Assembly: GCF_028453695.1 (NCBI RefSeq)
Contig: NC_135773.1
Location: 3,968,001 to 4,032,000, forward strand
Origin: Augochlora pura
Lineage: Eukaryota; Arthropoda; Insecta; Hymenoptera; Halictidae
DNA: 64,000 bases
Direction of reading: 5' to 3'
The notes under the pieces were generated by a model, which worked only from the letters and a program-made list of their open reading frames with translations, was not told where the DNA came from and made no database searches. Position 1 is the first letter of the stretch. The number at the start of each line of letters is the position of its first letter. Shown here piece after piece: positions 1 through 12,320 of the stretch. The position numbers and the translations under genes were made by a program.

Positions 1-26
1 AGAGAGAGAGAGAGAGAGAGAGAGAG
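1..26. repeat. (AG)n microsatellite, cut by window edge
   Basis: The window opens in an uninterrupted AG dinucleotide run that must continue to the left. GA/CT runs are the commonest microsatellite class throughout the window. Confidence 0.95.
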
Positions 27-830
27 CGTAGCAGCAGGCGTAAAATAATCCCGTCCGTCCGGGCGGAACGCGACGGATAAATCGCGCGGATGGATTAACG
101 AATTCCTGCAGACGCGGCCCAGCAGATTTATAAGTTGTATCGGGGATCGAGATCGATGCCGGCCGAATGCAGATTTTTTTTTATGGTCCTATAAATTCAG
201 CCAGGGGCCGAGAGGGGGGGAACGGCGCTCGGGGGTTCGGAACCGTCGCGGTGGCAAAAATATTTTTGCCGGCCGAAACCACGGCCGGCGGGGGCCGCCT
301 ATAAAGTTCGGCCGCGATTTATCGATCCGCCGCGGTATCGTTCCCTCCCGGCCGCGCGGCAGCCGTCGGTAAGTTAATGTTCTCGATGATAACGCGGGCG
401 GAGGGCAAACGCAATCGGTTGCCCGTTCCCGCGTCGTTATCCGTCTCTCGGCCGGGCGGCTAACGACGTCGTCAGCCTTCAAATAATTTCGATTCCGACG
501 CGGTCGCGGAAACGGACGGACGGAGGGGGGAGGGGGGATCCTACGATTCGCGCGACGCGGAACGATTTACTGCGCGAGGGCGGCGGCGGCGGCCATCTGA
601 GGCTCGAACGACGCTCCGGAATTGATTGAAAAGTTTAGAGGCGATTGTTCACGCTGAACGAGTTCCCCCAGTTTTCCCCGATCGTTCGCGAAAATTAACA
701 CCCGGACAAGTAGGTTGACTGGGAATCGCCGCTCGAACTCGGGATTCATGGATATTGTTCCCGCGGATCGGTGAACGGGATGGATTTTATTAATCATTCC
801 GAAACGGTGCATGTTGGGGAACGTTGTTGC
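27..830. other. GC-rich block, no gene seen
   Basis: CpG-dense sequence with G and C runs. The open frames on the minus strand are Arg/Pro-rich and follow base composition. There is no recognisable domain and no convincing exon. Confidence 0.6.
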
Positions 831-1240
831 GGATAATGCTGTTTCATTGCCAGTTCCGCGGCTATTGTTATTATTATTTTATTTAATATGGAAATTTCAT
901 AGGAGGATGATTAATACATTACACGTATCCTAATTGCAGGAAGATGGAAGCAATTGCCACCATTATGATAATTGTGCCATTATTAATTGTCTATAAACGT
1001 TCGTAAAATTTCCTGAATTAATATAACATTAACAACTAAAAAGTAATATTCTAAAATGTTTGTAATGCCTCCACAATTTTATACTTCAATTACTTAATTT
1101 CTATTTAAATGCATAAAATGCATGAGATATCTGAACCATGTATAATATATTTTTATTAACAAAAATTGCAACAAGGAAGTCAAGGATTCTGATTGAAAAC
1201 TTCTTTGTCAAATTAATACAAAAATAACAAGTCATAATAT
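831..1240. other. AT-rich block, no gene seen
   Basis: Abrupt change to A/T-rich sequence with stops in all frames. Nothing is recognised. It is the first of a long series of AT blocks alternating with GC blocks. Confidence 0.6.
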
Positions 1241-2330
1241 TATCATGAATAAACACAAGGAACGACTTATACTATCAGAAATGTACTCTTACGCTACAGT
1301 ATCTGCTCCTTGCGAGCGCCTCACCGCGAAAGCAAGCGTCGCTACGGCTTTTCTGAGAAACTTTCGAACAAAGCGTCAGCGAATCACCATCTGGATCAAA
1401 AAGAATGCCATAGAGTGGAGCGTTAAGTAACTGTAAGGTGCGAAACATAAAGGGGGGAGGGGGCCGATGGCACAAACGGCTCGAAAATCTATAAATTCCT
1501 GGCGGCGCGCGGCGTCATGCGGGTAATTAATGACCCGTTGAGGGAGGTTCGCGCGTCGCCGGGAAGAATGAAGCCGAAGAAAGTGTCAGGGAGGCTTTCC
1601 AGAAAAAGCGACCATCGATCTTGCGACGCATCGGGCTTGGCATAATGGAGAGAACGAGGGGGACGACCGTAGACCGCGCAAGACATCCACTATCTCGGGG
1701 GTTTAACGTGTCTTCCATGCGTCTTTGTTCCGCCAGACTCCTCTCGCACGCTCACTCCCCCTCCCTCTCTCTCTCTCTCCATCTCTCTCTTCTCGCGCAC
1801 GCTTCGCTAATGGACGTTTGCCGTGAATAATTAGATTTCGAAACGCTAATTGTCTGTTATTAATCACCCCGCCGCGAATCGTCAGATTGAACATTGATTG
1901 GGACGATTAGACCTTCTATTCCAGATTCCGGTTCGATTGCAACGAGCCCGAGAATCGGCCCGAATCCGGCCCGAACCTGGTCCGAGTCCGGCTCGATCGT
2001 GTTCGGCGAGAGATCGGTGGTACGGTCTGATATCGGATGGACGAAAGGAAAGAATTCGAGCGAGAGATATCCTTCGCGAAATTGGAACGCGGTCGCCCGC
2101 GATCGATCATTTATAAGCGGCCTCTCCACGGATCCTTTTGTAGCATTACTGGACGTGGTGCAGCCTGACCCGGCTTATTAGCCAATTACCAGCTCGCCAG
2201 CTGTGTCCGCGGAGAGACCAAACACCCGTTGACGCCTCGACGGATATTGTGATTCGTGTTTTTTCGCTCCGTGCTCGGCGACGATTTCACGATAACGACG
2301 AGTCGCTTAGAAAATTGTGAGCTTTTGGCT
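1241..2330. other. GC-rich block with CT run, no gene seen
   Basis: CpG-rich block containing an imperfect CT tract around 1755-1796 and a short degenerate repeat at 1943-1999. Open frames of 60-95 codons overlap on both strands, as expected for GC-rich non-coding DNA. Confidence 0.6.
1943..1999. repeat. short degenerate 10-11 bp repeat
   Basis: About five successive variants of GGCCCGAATCC (for example CGGCCCGAAT, CCGGCCCGAAC, CTGGTCCGAGT, CCGGCTCGAT) run head to tail with 10-11 bp spacing. Confidence 0.6.
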
Positions 2331-3060
2331 GTTTTCTCGGAACGATATTAGGTAGTTTTGCTTGGGCACGATATTTGGTCTTCTTTATAAAGATGGTATA
2401 GCCTAAATGTAGTATAACCTTTGATATAAACGTGGTAATATTATTTAATATTGTAAATTAATACTATAGAAATTAATATAGTATTATTTTGTATATTGAA
2501 GTATCTTAGTGCTGATGGTATAAAAAAATGTGTCGAGATGACTTCTTTTAGCTCAGAGCTAAGGATATTTTGTTCTTCTCTTCTCAAGCACTTTCTTCAA
2601 CTTATCTTTACGTAACTCCATACAATTAATTTTATTTTTTGCACATTAACCCTCACTTTTGTAACGCTACACAGTGGCGCGCGTTATGGCGATAAATGAC
2701 TTTTACCAAATAGTAATCAATGTTTAGAAAATAGTTACGATCTTCAATATTCGAAAGAAAGGTAACCTGAAGAAAAAAGAAACCGCGAGTTATATTTTTA
2801 ACTTCGAGCTAAACAAAATTACAGATTTTATTATATCAGCAGAAATATCAAACATATTTCAATGTACAGTATAAAATGAACACTAAAAATTTGAACCTTC
2901 GCAGATGAACTTTAAAAAGTCACTTTCGAAATTAAATTACCCAAATTTCGAAGAAAATAAAGAAACGTCAAGATCGTAGCTTCGAATATCCCAACAGAAA
3001 TTAGTTCTAAAAATGTATCAGCGCAGTCAAGTCCGAAACGGATTAGTTCGGAAGTTCTGA
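2331..3060. other. AT-rich block, no gene seen
   Basis: A/T-rich with stops in all frames. TTAACCCTCACTTTTG at 2646 resembles the end of a TTAA element, but no partner end was found. Confidence 0.5.
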
Positions 3061-3367
3061 TTTTTGTTCCGAACGCGAGATCCGTGAAGCAGCTTCTCCA
3101 ACCGTGGTGGAAACGTCAGTCCCACCGAAATTCATCATCCTTTGCCCGGCTCCCCAGATTTTCTCTTCCTTCCCTGAATAGAAGAGAACACTCGAGGGTA
3201 TTCATTTCAAGTTGGCCGATGAAGCGAGCGCGGCGGTGACTTCATCGGAAGTAGACCGACGGGGAAGATGAGGGGAACTTATACTACGACAAAAATGTAT
3301 GAAATCAATGGCGATTATATCGGGAAAGAAATACGGCAATTTCGCGGCCAAAGAATCGCACTTTCAT

Positions 3368-3392
3368 CCCCCCCCCCCCCCCCCCCCCCCCC
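3368..3392. repeat. poly-C homopolymer (25 nt)
   Basis: Uninterrupted run of C. G/C homopolymers recur at 5222, 10340, 22303, 29801, 30952, 55808, 58351, 61936 and 62250. At 30952 the run coincides with an assembly break. Confidence 0.95.
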
Positions 3393-3631
3393 TCTCTCCT
3401 TTATTTCACCTGAATGGCCGCGGCGATACAGACGAAAGCTCATTACCTTTCGAGCCGTCAGCCGTATTTCTATCATCGTATAATTGCGGCCGAACGAGAC
3501 GAGATCCTCTCCCCGCGCGTGGACGTTGTTTGCCGGCGTCGCGATTAAACCGCCGATACGCGGGACTGTTAATATTTAAGAGAAATTTCATCCGCGAAGT
3601 ATGAACGCTCCGTTAAAGAACGGTATCTCCG

Positions 3632-3672
3632 TAGAGAGAGAGATAGAGAGAGAGAGAGGGAGAGAGGGAGAG
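3632..3672. repeat. (GA)n microsatellite, interrupted
   Basis: GA dinucleotide run with interruptions (GATAGAG, AGGGAG). Confidence 0.9.
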
Positions 3673-4060
3673 TTTCATTACCCTCTATTCCCGCGCTCCG
3701 ATAAATTCGATACACGGGCTATCACTTTTCACGCGTGCCGGCAACGAGATACCACAAGCTACCAGGCCGACGTGTATGCAATTTACGAATACACAGGCCA
3801 CGGAGGCAAAACCCGTTACGCTTTGCTTGCTTACCCGTGCAAGAAATTACCGTCGCGGGTATCCCGTTCGAGTGGCCCCTCCCTCTCCCCGCCCCCCACC
3901 CCTCCGTCCATCCTCGTTTTTCATTCGCCGTTAAGCGATCCTTCATACGCCCGCACACAGGACTCAAATTTTTCAAGAAATTCTCGCAGTCCGATATAGC
4001 TTACCATTTATCCGTCCGTACTTCGTTTAATTTCGCTTTGCGTCTTTGATCTTTCGCTGG

Positions 4061-4560
4061 ATACTGTTAATTTAAGGGCATTTTGACTGTGGCAAATTAT
4101 GTTGAAATTGTTCGTTTTAGTTTAATGCAGATGTACTATTTTTATTTGATAGATTAAATAAGGAGAAAATAGCGTGAGAATTATTTTTAAACTCTGTTCA
4201 TTACTTGTTACGTATTTCTTTAATATTTATTCGCGACGTTTTTGATATATTTATTCTTGATATACGTAAATAAGATACTATATTTCCATAAATAGCTAAA
4301 AAATTACTTTCGCCCCCATATTTTATTTTGATTACCTGTAAATAAAATACGAGTGTATTACTAATTATTACAAGAAATTCTTGTTAGAAGATGAAATAAA
4401 TTGCTTGTACTTTACAGAAAAATCTTCAAAGAAATAAATTTTCACTCTTCATAATCACAGTTCAATTCTTACTCGCGTTTCACGCGATCACATTTGCATC
4501 GTAGTCCAACATCAGATTTTATGTATATATATATATATTCAAAACGACTGCGTGAAACAC
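4061..4560. other. AT-rich block, no gene seen
   Basis: A/T-rich with stops in every frame. A short TA run lies near 4523-4539. Nothing else is recognised. Confidence 0.6.
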
Positions 4561-5640
4561 TGCATTTAAAACTACACTCTCTGTGCTCGAAAACGCATTA
4601 TTTTCCCCCGACTGCAACTATCCTTTCAGATTTATCCCCGAACGCTGTCGCGTCCCATTAACGAAGACACGGCGCGCAGGCCCTCCGCGCCATCTCGAAA
4701 GTTTGAATAAATTACGGCGGGGACGATGATAAATCGCGTTCGCGAAAATTTGATCGGGCCGCGCGTATCAGCGAGCGTCGCTCGCATCACGGTAATAAAA
4801 ATATTCACGAGTCGCGAGCGACGTTCCTGCCGCCGTTTTCGTACGCGATCGAACGGGAAAACGGCTCGGCACGATCAAAACCTCGATCGGTATTCTCGTC
4901 GCGGTCGGTCCCTGAAGCACGATTATTCAAACGATCCCGGGGAAGCCGGAAATGCTTCCACATTTTAAGAACGCGCGGGAGCGGGGAAGCGGGGGCACGG
5001 CGACGCGACTTTTAGCGGAGTATCACGTTCGGCCTTCGGTTTTATGTTCCGTCGGCCTGACCGATTCCCGCCGCCGCGCCGGTGGCCCTGTCTTCGGCGT
5101 AAGCGGGCCGCTCGCTTCTCCGCGGCGATATTTCAGCCGGAACCCCGGATCGCGTAAAGCGACGCGATTCGTCGTACAGAATTCGCACGGTGAACGCGGG
5201 TGAACGGAGTGGGAGGGGGGCGGGGGGGGGGGGGGGGGGGGGGGTGTGGATCGACCGAATTTATGCCCTGTTTAGCGTCGCCCAGCGCCGACCGTCCGCA
5301 TCCTCGACCCCTCCATAATTCACCGGGATAAAGAGGACTGCTGAAGTGTCGGCGCGCCCTCCTGCAGCGGCCCTCGCCGGCCCGGGAGAGTGCTACGGTA
5401 AATAAAAATATTTGCAAATTGCGAGTGTTTGCAAGACAACGGGGATCCGTTGTCGCGCATTCTGCTATGCGGGCTCGGACACGCGTGTGTACACGCGTTC
5501 CACCTCGTTCCGACCCTGTTGCGTTAATTTTTCCCGGGCGAAATATGGACACGCGTTGAACAGAGGCGCCGCGACGAATGCGACGAGGTTGCAGCTGGTA
5601 AACGACGCGCTCGTGGCGCTTGTTGCCAAGGCTTGAACTG
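4561..5640. other. GC-rich block, no gene seen
   Basis: CpG-dense. A 189-codon minus-strand open frame (5133-5702) passes through the poly-G run at 5222-5244, which it reads as poly-Pro. It is otherwise Arg-rich with no domain and is treated as chance. Confidence 0.6.
5222..5244. repeat. poly-G homopolymer (23 nt)
   Basis: Uninterrupted G run, preceded by further short G runs from 5211. It is a potential G-quadruplex and a difficult sequencing template. Confidence 0.95.
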
Positions 5641-6180
5641 CCCTGTTGTTTTCCGACGTCTAGTAAATCGTTCAAAAAGGAAATGCTATGTGATAACATC
5701 ATGTGTATGAAATTGATATAATTATTAAGAGGTGGAATTACTATAGATCAGAGAAGATGTCATAGTTTTGGAGTTTTGCTTTAGATTATTATTGTATTAA
5801 TATGGCAAAGTTTATATTTTTATAGATCGTAATAATTGTAAGTGTACATCGAAGTTTCATGCATTTGCTGCACCTATAGCAATTTGAATTTTTCCGTACG
5901 AATAGTTCACTGAAATCAATATAAAACGTGTTCTTTAAATTTTCGTCGTAGACTCGGATAAAGAAATTAAAGAACGAGAATTATTTACTTTCTTCTATCA
6001 CTCTAAGCAACAACAAGAATTTAAAAAAGCATTCTACTTACAATCTAGTAAACTAAATCCTCTATCACCTAAAAATATGCCAGCCTTTTTAACTCCAACT
6101 CTAAAGCAATAATAACATTTCGAACATCGCCTGAAAATCAACGAAAATTACTGAATCTGTTCTATAATCCGATAATCGAT
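5641..6180. other. AT-rich block, no gene seen
   Basis: A/T-rich, stops in all frames, nothing recognised. Confidence 0.6.
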
Positions 6181-7440
6181 GTTGCAATAAGTTTGAATAA
6201 CCAAAGACCAACCGTAACCCCGATTACCGGATACCCGACAGACACGAATATCATCGAGCACTTTTCGTCGTAGTATCCACCGCCATGGAAACCATAACGC
6301 GAACGGTCACCGCGTTACCCGTAGAAGGAGTAAATCGCGTCACGTTCGCCCGGTGTATAAGCGATTCCTCGGTACGGTCAGCTTATGGCCGGTCATTTAA
6401 GGAGCCGCGATAAACGAGCGTTCTGGAACGCGAGATATCGGTAGGAAACGCAAACAGAGTTTCGCGGAAGGAGAAAATGCGAGCGTGGCGTGCGTGGCAG
6501 TCGGCTCGCGTGTTCGCTATTCATCTTCGCCAGGCGGCGGCGAGCGGAGGGGGTGTGTAGTTTCCGTGGGCAACAATAACAGCATCGCGCGCCTATCGAG
6601 CACCGCATTACTCGATAATAAAAACCATTTACCCTTCTACAGGGGGGAGAAGAGAGGGAGAGAGAGAGAGAGAGGGGAGCGACAGGCAGGGGTGGTCCGT
6701 GGCGCATCCGGGGCACGCGTGGCGCGTACGCGCGAATAAAAGCAGCCCGCCGCGTTCAAACTACATATCTTCGAGGCTGCATTGCAGGAAAATTCCGCCG
6801 GTGAAAGGAAGAAAGGACGTACGGTCCATTTGCGACGTTCCATATCTGGGCTGCGCGAGACCGAGCCGAAGAAACACAGGGGCGGGACTCGTTCGAGCAC
6901 TGATCCTATCAAAAAATTGCTTCGCTACTGGCGTCTGAGCGTCTCGGCCGTCTGCGAGCGTCTTCGAGCGTCTCCCCGCGCCATCCGGAACGGTTACACG
7001 CGCGAGTCCCAATATTCCTCCCTTGTATCCGGTTTCTGTTTCCGTATTTCGCCGGCGAGAGATCGGCCCGGCCGATCCGCCCCCTCCCCGTCCCGGCGGC
7101 CGGCCGCGCGCGCTTCTTTCCATTCCGCGAGATTCTGCTCCGTGGCCGTCCCCGCATTTTTCGCAACGGCGATCGTATCGCGTTGGGGGGGCTCGACGAT
7201 CGACCGATCGCGCTTCCATACGGGAACTGACGAACGAGCCGGGGTTGAATAGGATCTCTCGCCGCGGCGTGCCGAAGCCGCCTCTCATAAATAAAACAAA
7301 CGCGCGGTACCCACGTCTTTGAATACTAAAGCAAAGTGGACTATTGCGTGCGACGGTTTTCGGCCGCTAATGTTCGCCGCAGACAGTTCCCCTGGTTTCG
7401 TTAGAAATCTGATTACCGGCTTGCCAAGAGCTGTGTAATT
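6181..7440. other. GC-rich block, no gene seen
   Basis: CpG-dense block with a GA tract at about 6645-6680. Four or more overlapping open frames of 85-175 codons lie on both strands at 6700-7320. This pattern reflects a scarcity of stop codons in GC-rich DNA rather than selection on one frame. Confidence 0.6.
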
Positions 7441-7522
7441 TGTTACCCGGATCTACGTTTGATTCATCTACGATGTTGTTTCTGATTCTTGTATCTGGGA
7501 TCGTCGAAATTCCGGGCTGTAG

Positions 7523-8100
7523 TCTGATTGCGTTGTGTTTTAATTATATTGTATTTTAATTATATTATATTTTAAGTATATTGCATTTTAAGTATATTGC
7601 ATTTTAAGTATATTGTATTTTAAGTATATTGTATTTTAAGTATATTGTATTTTAAGTATATTGTATTTTAAGTATATTGAACTTTAATTATATTGTATTC
7701 CAATTGTATTATATTGTGATTTTATTGTGTTTCAATAACATTCTCTTCGAATATTATATTGTATCTGAATTACATATACAGTTAAAATAAATAATTAACG
7801 ACTGATAGGTATATCTGGCCATTTAGGGATTGAAGTTAATACAGTCTATTCTTTTGTATAAAAATTCTGATTACGTTGTATTTTAATTATATTGTATTTT
7901 AATTCTATTGCATTTTAATTATATTACATTTCAATTGCATTATATTGTGATTTAATACTGTTTCAATTGCATTCCATTCGAATTATATTGTATCCGAATT
8001 ACCTTTACACTTAAAATTAATAATCAACAATTGAAAGGTACACCCGGCTATTTATGAATCAAAATTAATACAGTCTATTATTTTATACAAGAATTCTCGT
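7523..8100. repeat. diverged local tandem duplication
   Basis: TCTGATTGCGTTGTG at 7523 recurs as TCTGATTACGTTGTA at 7866. The following sequence matches in order: TATTGTGATTT, GTTTCAAT, CGAATTATATTGTATC, AATACAGTCTATT. The first copy is longer mainly because its 16-bp array expanded. After discounting that, the ancestral unit is about 230 bp. Confidence 0.8.
7538..7713. repeat. 16-bp AT-rich tandem array, 11 units
   Basis: Eleven head-to-tail units of consensus TTTTAAGTATATTGTA fill the interval exactly (11 x 16 = 176 bp). Units 3-9 are nearly identical (AAGTATATTG core). The outer units have AATTATATTG, which suggests recent expansion from the middle of the array. Confidence 0.93.
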
Positions 8101-8130
8101 TATACAAAAGCAACGCATTTCTACCCAAAT

Positions 8131-9290
8131 CGATTTAATGCTGAACCGTTTGAATCCCGACATGAACCGTGTTGCACGACATCTAAAACAATTCTCGTCC
8201 GACAGTCATCTGCTGCAAACAATTACTCGAGGAAAGCCGATATGAACAATTACCCCCGTGCAGTTCATTATTCGCCGTACACGTGACGCGCGCATCTCCA
8301 ACCCACGTTTATCTCGTAACGCGGGCCGGCACGATCGTGTCAAAAGAGTCGCGCGCAATAAGTTCCAGCAGAGCGCGCGGCAGCTTGCGAACAATTCAGC
8401 CTGTCACGAACAAAAAGCGGTGTTCCTTGAATGGCCGCGGCGCGGTCCGTTCGTTTGCAACAAAAACAGAGGCCCGGGTTCGAAGTGACCCCCGCGTCGT
8501 CCGCGCAGGGTTAAAAGGAAATGACCTCGCCTTCCGCGCGGAATTAGTCCTTCGATCGACCCAGTTTTGTACGCGCGCGCGATCACTCCCGTACCACGGC
8601 AATTTCTCGTGAAAGAAGATTCCGAATGAAAACGAGCTTGTTTCGCCGAGCTGCGGCGGTGAGAGAGGAACGCGGCGGAACAACCGGCTGGGGAGGAGGT
8701 GGCTGGGACGGATTAACGATATCTTGAATCGCGCAACACTGCGCGAATCAGCGAACGGAAATGGAATTCGAATTATCCGCGCGAAATTTGTCCGGCTCGA
8801 AGATAAGATTGAAATAATAGCTTTCCGATGAAACGATTCCGCGAGGAAATATAATTAACGGGGCGCCTTGTCGCCGTATAAATTCGTTGCCGATTGAGAT
8901 ATTATTAACAGAGATCAGACGGGGATGTGATAATTATGCGCGAGCGCGCTCGCGTCCCCTGTCCCGATTAATTATCCTTTATATCGCGTAAATAATTGAA
9001 GGCGCGGCTAATGGCCATTTTGTCTCGTACGTGAAGTTAATTTCGTAACGAGCCGCGGGTCATGCTTGGGGGCTTCGCGAAAGAGAGCATTCAATTTCGT
9101 TGAATTTCTATTTTCGTGCTTCACTTATTCGCGGCGGACTAAAAGGAATAAAGATTTGCAATTTCTACAGTTTCGCAGTGGTAAACGAAAATACGCCGGG
9201 CATGCATTAAATCTCGAAAACGCGCAGCTTTGTGGTGACGTTTTATATTTTCACGAGTTCGATTGTTTTATGTTCCGTTAGATATTCATG
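8131..9290. other. GC-rich block, no gene seen
   Basis: CpG-dense block. It contains a perfect 16-bp palindrome at 8939-8954, and the stretch 8855-9010 mixes ATTAA/TAATTA motifs with GC-rich sequence. No exon is recognised. Confidence 0.6.
8939..8954. other. perfect 16-bp GC palindrome
   Basis: CGCGAGCGCGCTCGCG equals its own reverse complement. The flanks are AT-rich (AATTATG on the left, ATTAATTAT about 16 bp to the right). Function unknown. Confidence 0.85.
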
Positions 9291-9600
9291 GACGAGAAAA
9301 ATTGTTCGGGTACAATAGCTTTTATAATATTTATCTATTTATTTATTAACTAGTATACGCTGTTAATGATTAACATTGCTTTTTCCGGTTATCGGTGTGT
9401 ACCCATTTTTACTAAATTATTTTTATATATTTTCTTCAAGTCGAACGGTTAAACAAGGATAAAATTGTTTAAATGATAAAATGAGAAATGTTACAAGGCT
9501 TCTTCGATCAAAATCGCATAAAATTAAGATCTTAAGAAGCGTCTTTCGTTAAAAACAGCGTTAACGCGAAGCTCGAACTTACCACGAGAACTAAAATGGC
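9291..9600. other. AT-rich block, no gene seen
   Basis: A/T-rich, nothing recognised. Confidence 0.6.
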
Positions 9601-10980
9601 AAAATGAAAAACGTTCCGCGCCGCGTCCCGGAATGTTGTCTTTTGTGTTTAAATAATGAACTTTTTAAAAGCCCTTTCGTTTCGCACGGGCCCGCGCACA
9701 ATGAAATCACGGTCCATTCAACGGAACGCAGGTATCGCTTCCAGACGTATCCTGCTTACACGCATTCCAGAAATGAAAAAAACGCGCGCCACCCGCGAGC
9801 GCATTACAGCCTCCCCGCGCTATCTCGCGTCTATTTATCACTAGTTCGCCGCGGAGCAACGGTTATACATCAGCGTTGGGACGATTTTTTTCTTTTTTTT
9901 TTGCACGCCCGGCGGTAATAAAGCCCCTCCCCGTGGCGCGTCGTTTTATCGACGCGCGGCGACTCCCCGACGAAAAAGAAAAAAAAAAAAGAACCGCCGA
10001 ACGACCCATCAAATATCAATCATAATAAAACCGGAATAGAACCGAACTATCCAGACGTAATATATCCGCCTCTCTTTCTCCGTTCCCTTCTCCGTCCACG
10101 CGCCTCCCTCGTCCCACCTCCCCTCGCTTTAACGCTTCGCCATCCAGCGTTCATAATCCGGATCATCGTTCCTTTTTCTTCCACCGGCCGGCGGCGAACG
10201 GTTGCCCCCCTCCACCCCACCCCCCACCACCGGTAGCTTCGTCGCCTTCGTTCTAAGCCCCGGTATTACACGGTTCATAAAAAGAGCGGAGAGTCCGCGA
10301 GCGGGCAAGCCTTTGGAATTCGTCGGCGGAGGAGATAAACCCCCCCCCCCCCCGGGCGGGCGGGAATTCGAGGGGAAACTTCGGGAGTCGGCCAGCGGCC
10401 CTCCCCCTCCCCCTCGAATCGCGGAAGGTAGGTCGTCGGGCCGGCGGAATAAAAGGCCGGAGCGACGGCGACGGCGGCGGTGGCGGAGGAGGGGACCGGC
10501 TCTCGAAAGAATTACGGGAACCAAACGACGTCGCGGACAGAAACACGCCGTTCCAATATCTCTTTTAGCCCAGATAAGACGGGGGGGTGGGGGGCGGAAC
10601 GAGGCGGAGGTACCGTCGGGCAAACGACTCTCGAACCAAACCAGGGAATCTGCCGGGCAACTATTCTTAACATTGTTTCCGAGTACTCGTCAAACGAAAC
10701 TTCAGCGCCGCGACCAAGAATTCCGCCGTCGCCGCCGCCGCCGCCGCGATGGAAACATACGCGGGAAACGGCTGCAACGAATCAGCGACGAGGGTGCTTG
10801 ACCCTTTGCCTCGGATTCGAGCTACGAGACGATGTCGAGAATCGTCGTAAGTCCGACGAAGCCTGTTTTCGCGTACCATCGAATCGGTTAGTGGAGGAAC
10901 GGATGCAAAGTTGGTGGATGCAATTATCGAGACGTTGAGCGCGAGATCAGTGCTTATGGCACAAAATGTGCATCGTAGAG
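9601..10980. other. GC-rich block, no gene seen
   Basis: Contains poly-C near 10340-10353, (GCC)n near 10725-10747 and several G/C runs. The 199-codon plus-strand frame at 10202-10801 begins at TTG, is Arg/Gly/Pro-rich low complexity, and competes with a 164-codon frame on the other strand. Neither is accepted as a gene. Confidence 0.6.
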
Positions 10981-11640
10981 ATGAGATTGCGATTTTTGTA
11001 AGATAGCAGCGTGACTGTTATCTTCTTGTCCTTTACAGATCTCAGAGTTTGGCTTATTTAATATTTTGTAGTGAATGTTGCGTAAATGTTGAATAAATCA
11101 AAATTTATTAATATGAATAAATTGTAACACTGATGAGATTGGATTAATTAGATATTCGTACGATTTTAATATATTCTGACGTTAATACATTTATATATTG
11201 AACAATTGTTATATATGCTTGAATAAGGAAGATTATCAAAATGTTTCTCATTATTTCCGAATTTCTATTGTTCTACTTTCCTAAATCGTGACTATTTGCT
11301 TGTTCCAGTGCACAAGTAACTTTATATTTATCGAATAAGTCATATTAAATTTTTGTTTTCGAATATATTTGAATATCTTTACCGAATAACTCATACTACA
11401 CTTTATAATTAAAAAATGAACAGAGTAAGAAAATAACAAAAATTTAGTACACCCTATTCGATAAATATAAAATTACGTCAAAAAAAGAACCAAAGTTACA
11501 GTAAACGCACAACCTATAGTAACCGAATCCACTATCCTACTATTTCGCGAATAAATAGAATTTTTCGCAAGAAAAATTCTCGGAACACAACCGATTAACA
11601 AGTAACGAATAAATTCCATCATTTCAAGAAATGGAATGAA
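10981..11640. other. AT-rich block with a foldback element
   Basis: A/T-rich with stops in all frames. The only structured item is the inverted-repeat element at 11321-11471. Confidence 0.65.
11321..11471. mobile_element. foldback (MITE-like) element, ATTTATCGAATA family
   Basis: The ends are TTTATATTTATCGAATA (11321-11337) and its exact reverse complement (11455-11471). The inverted similarity continues inward to TAAATTTTTGTT, giving about 32 of 37 matching positions per arm. The element is 151 bp with no coding capacity. A related element lies at 14957-15071. Size and structure fit a miniature inverted-repeat transposable element, but no target duplication was identified and the superfamily is unknown. 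Confidence 0.65.
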
Positions 11641-12320
11641 ACATAGCGATCGGTCTTCGCGGTATCACCGGGTAGGGCATTCGATCACACAAGCCCCGTC
11701 ATTGCGGAACTCCTCAACGCCCCATATATCCTGGCGGCAACTGTAATTCTTGCAATCTCGCCGATAAATTTCGCAGCTTTCGAACATTCGTTCCGAAGAA
11801 ACAAACGGTCGTGCGCGAAAGCAAGTTTTCCGAATGCCGGGTCCCATTATCGGATCCGGTGGACCCCTTCGCGGGGAATTTGACCGCGACGGTGCTTTAC
11901 ATTCTGCCGCGGTGGTTCGTGTAACAGAGTTGGAAAACACTGGGGCGAGGCGTCCGCTCAGTACTCAAAGAATTCCAGGGATCCGGGGAGCGTCGCCTGA
12001 AGAAACGAGTGAACTGTTTGCGTTTTCTCTTCCGACCGAGGATCGATTGAAATTCGATTATCTTGACGTACCGTGGAGCCGCGAAATCTCCCGTTTAATC
12101 TGTCGCCCGAACGTGGTGTTTCCCCGCTGAAGGGAACCTCCGCTCGAGCTGAATCCTTTGCCGACTTCCGATCGCGGTCAGGGCAAAGCCTTCTCTACCG
12201 CGTTTCTTTGTCCCGACGGTGGTGGACGGTGCTTCACAAGTGTTTGGCCTGGCCAAATCAGAAGTCTCTCCGAACCGTGAGACTTTCGGTTTCAGGGATA
12301 ATCGAATACCTTAAAAATAA
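11641..12320. other. GC-rich block, no gene seen
   Basis: CpG-rich with short overlapping frames on both strands. Nothing recognised. Confidence 0.6.

Larger units (their letters stand above)
3061..4060. other. GC-rich block, no gene seen
   Basis: Contains a 25-C homopolymer and a GA tract, listed separately. The overlapping open frames of 100-132 codons run through these simple repeats and have poly-Pro or Arg-Glu composition, so they are not read as genes. Confidence 0.6.
7441..8130. other. AT-rich block made of local repeats
   Basis: Almost entirely occupied by a 16-bp satellite and the diverged duplication listed next. No gene. Confidence 0.7.

Noticed and set aside
2646..3000. TTAACCCTCACTTTTG as the end of another TTAA element
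   Set aside because: No matching inverted end or second TTAA boundary was found within 1 kb.
5133..5702. 189-codon minus-strand open frame
   Set aside because: Runs through a 23-G homopolymer read as poly-Pro. The composition follows local GC and no motif is visible.
10202..10801. 199-codon plus-strand open frame
   Set aside because: Starts at TTG, low-complexity Arg/Gly/Pro composition in a GC-rich block, and a comparable frame on the opposite strand. No domain recognised.
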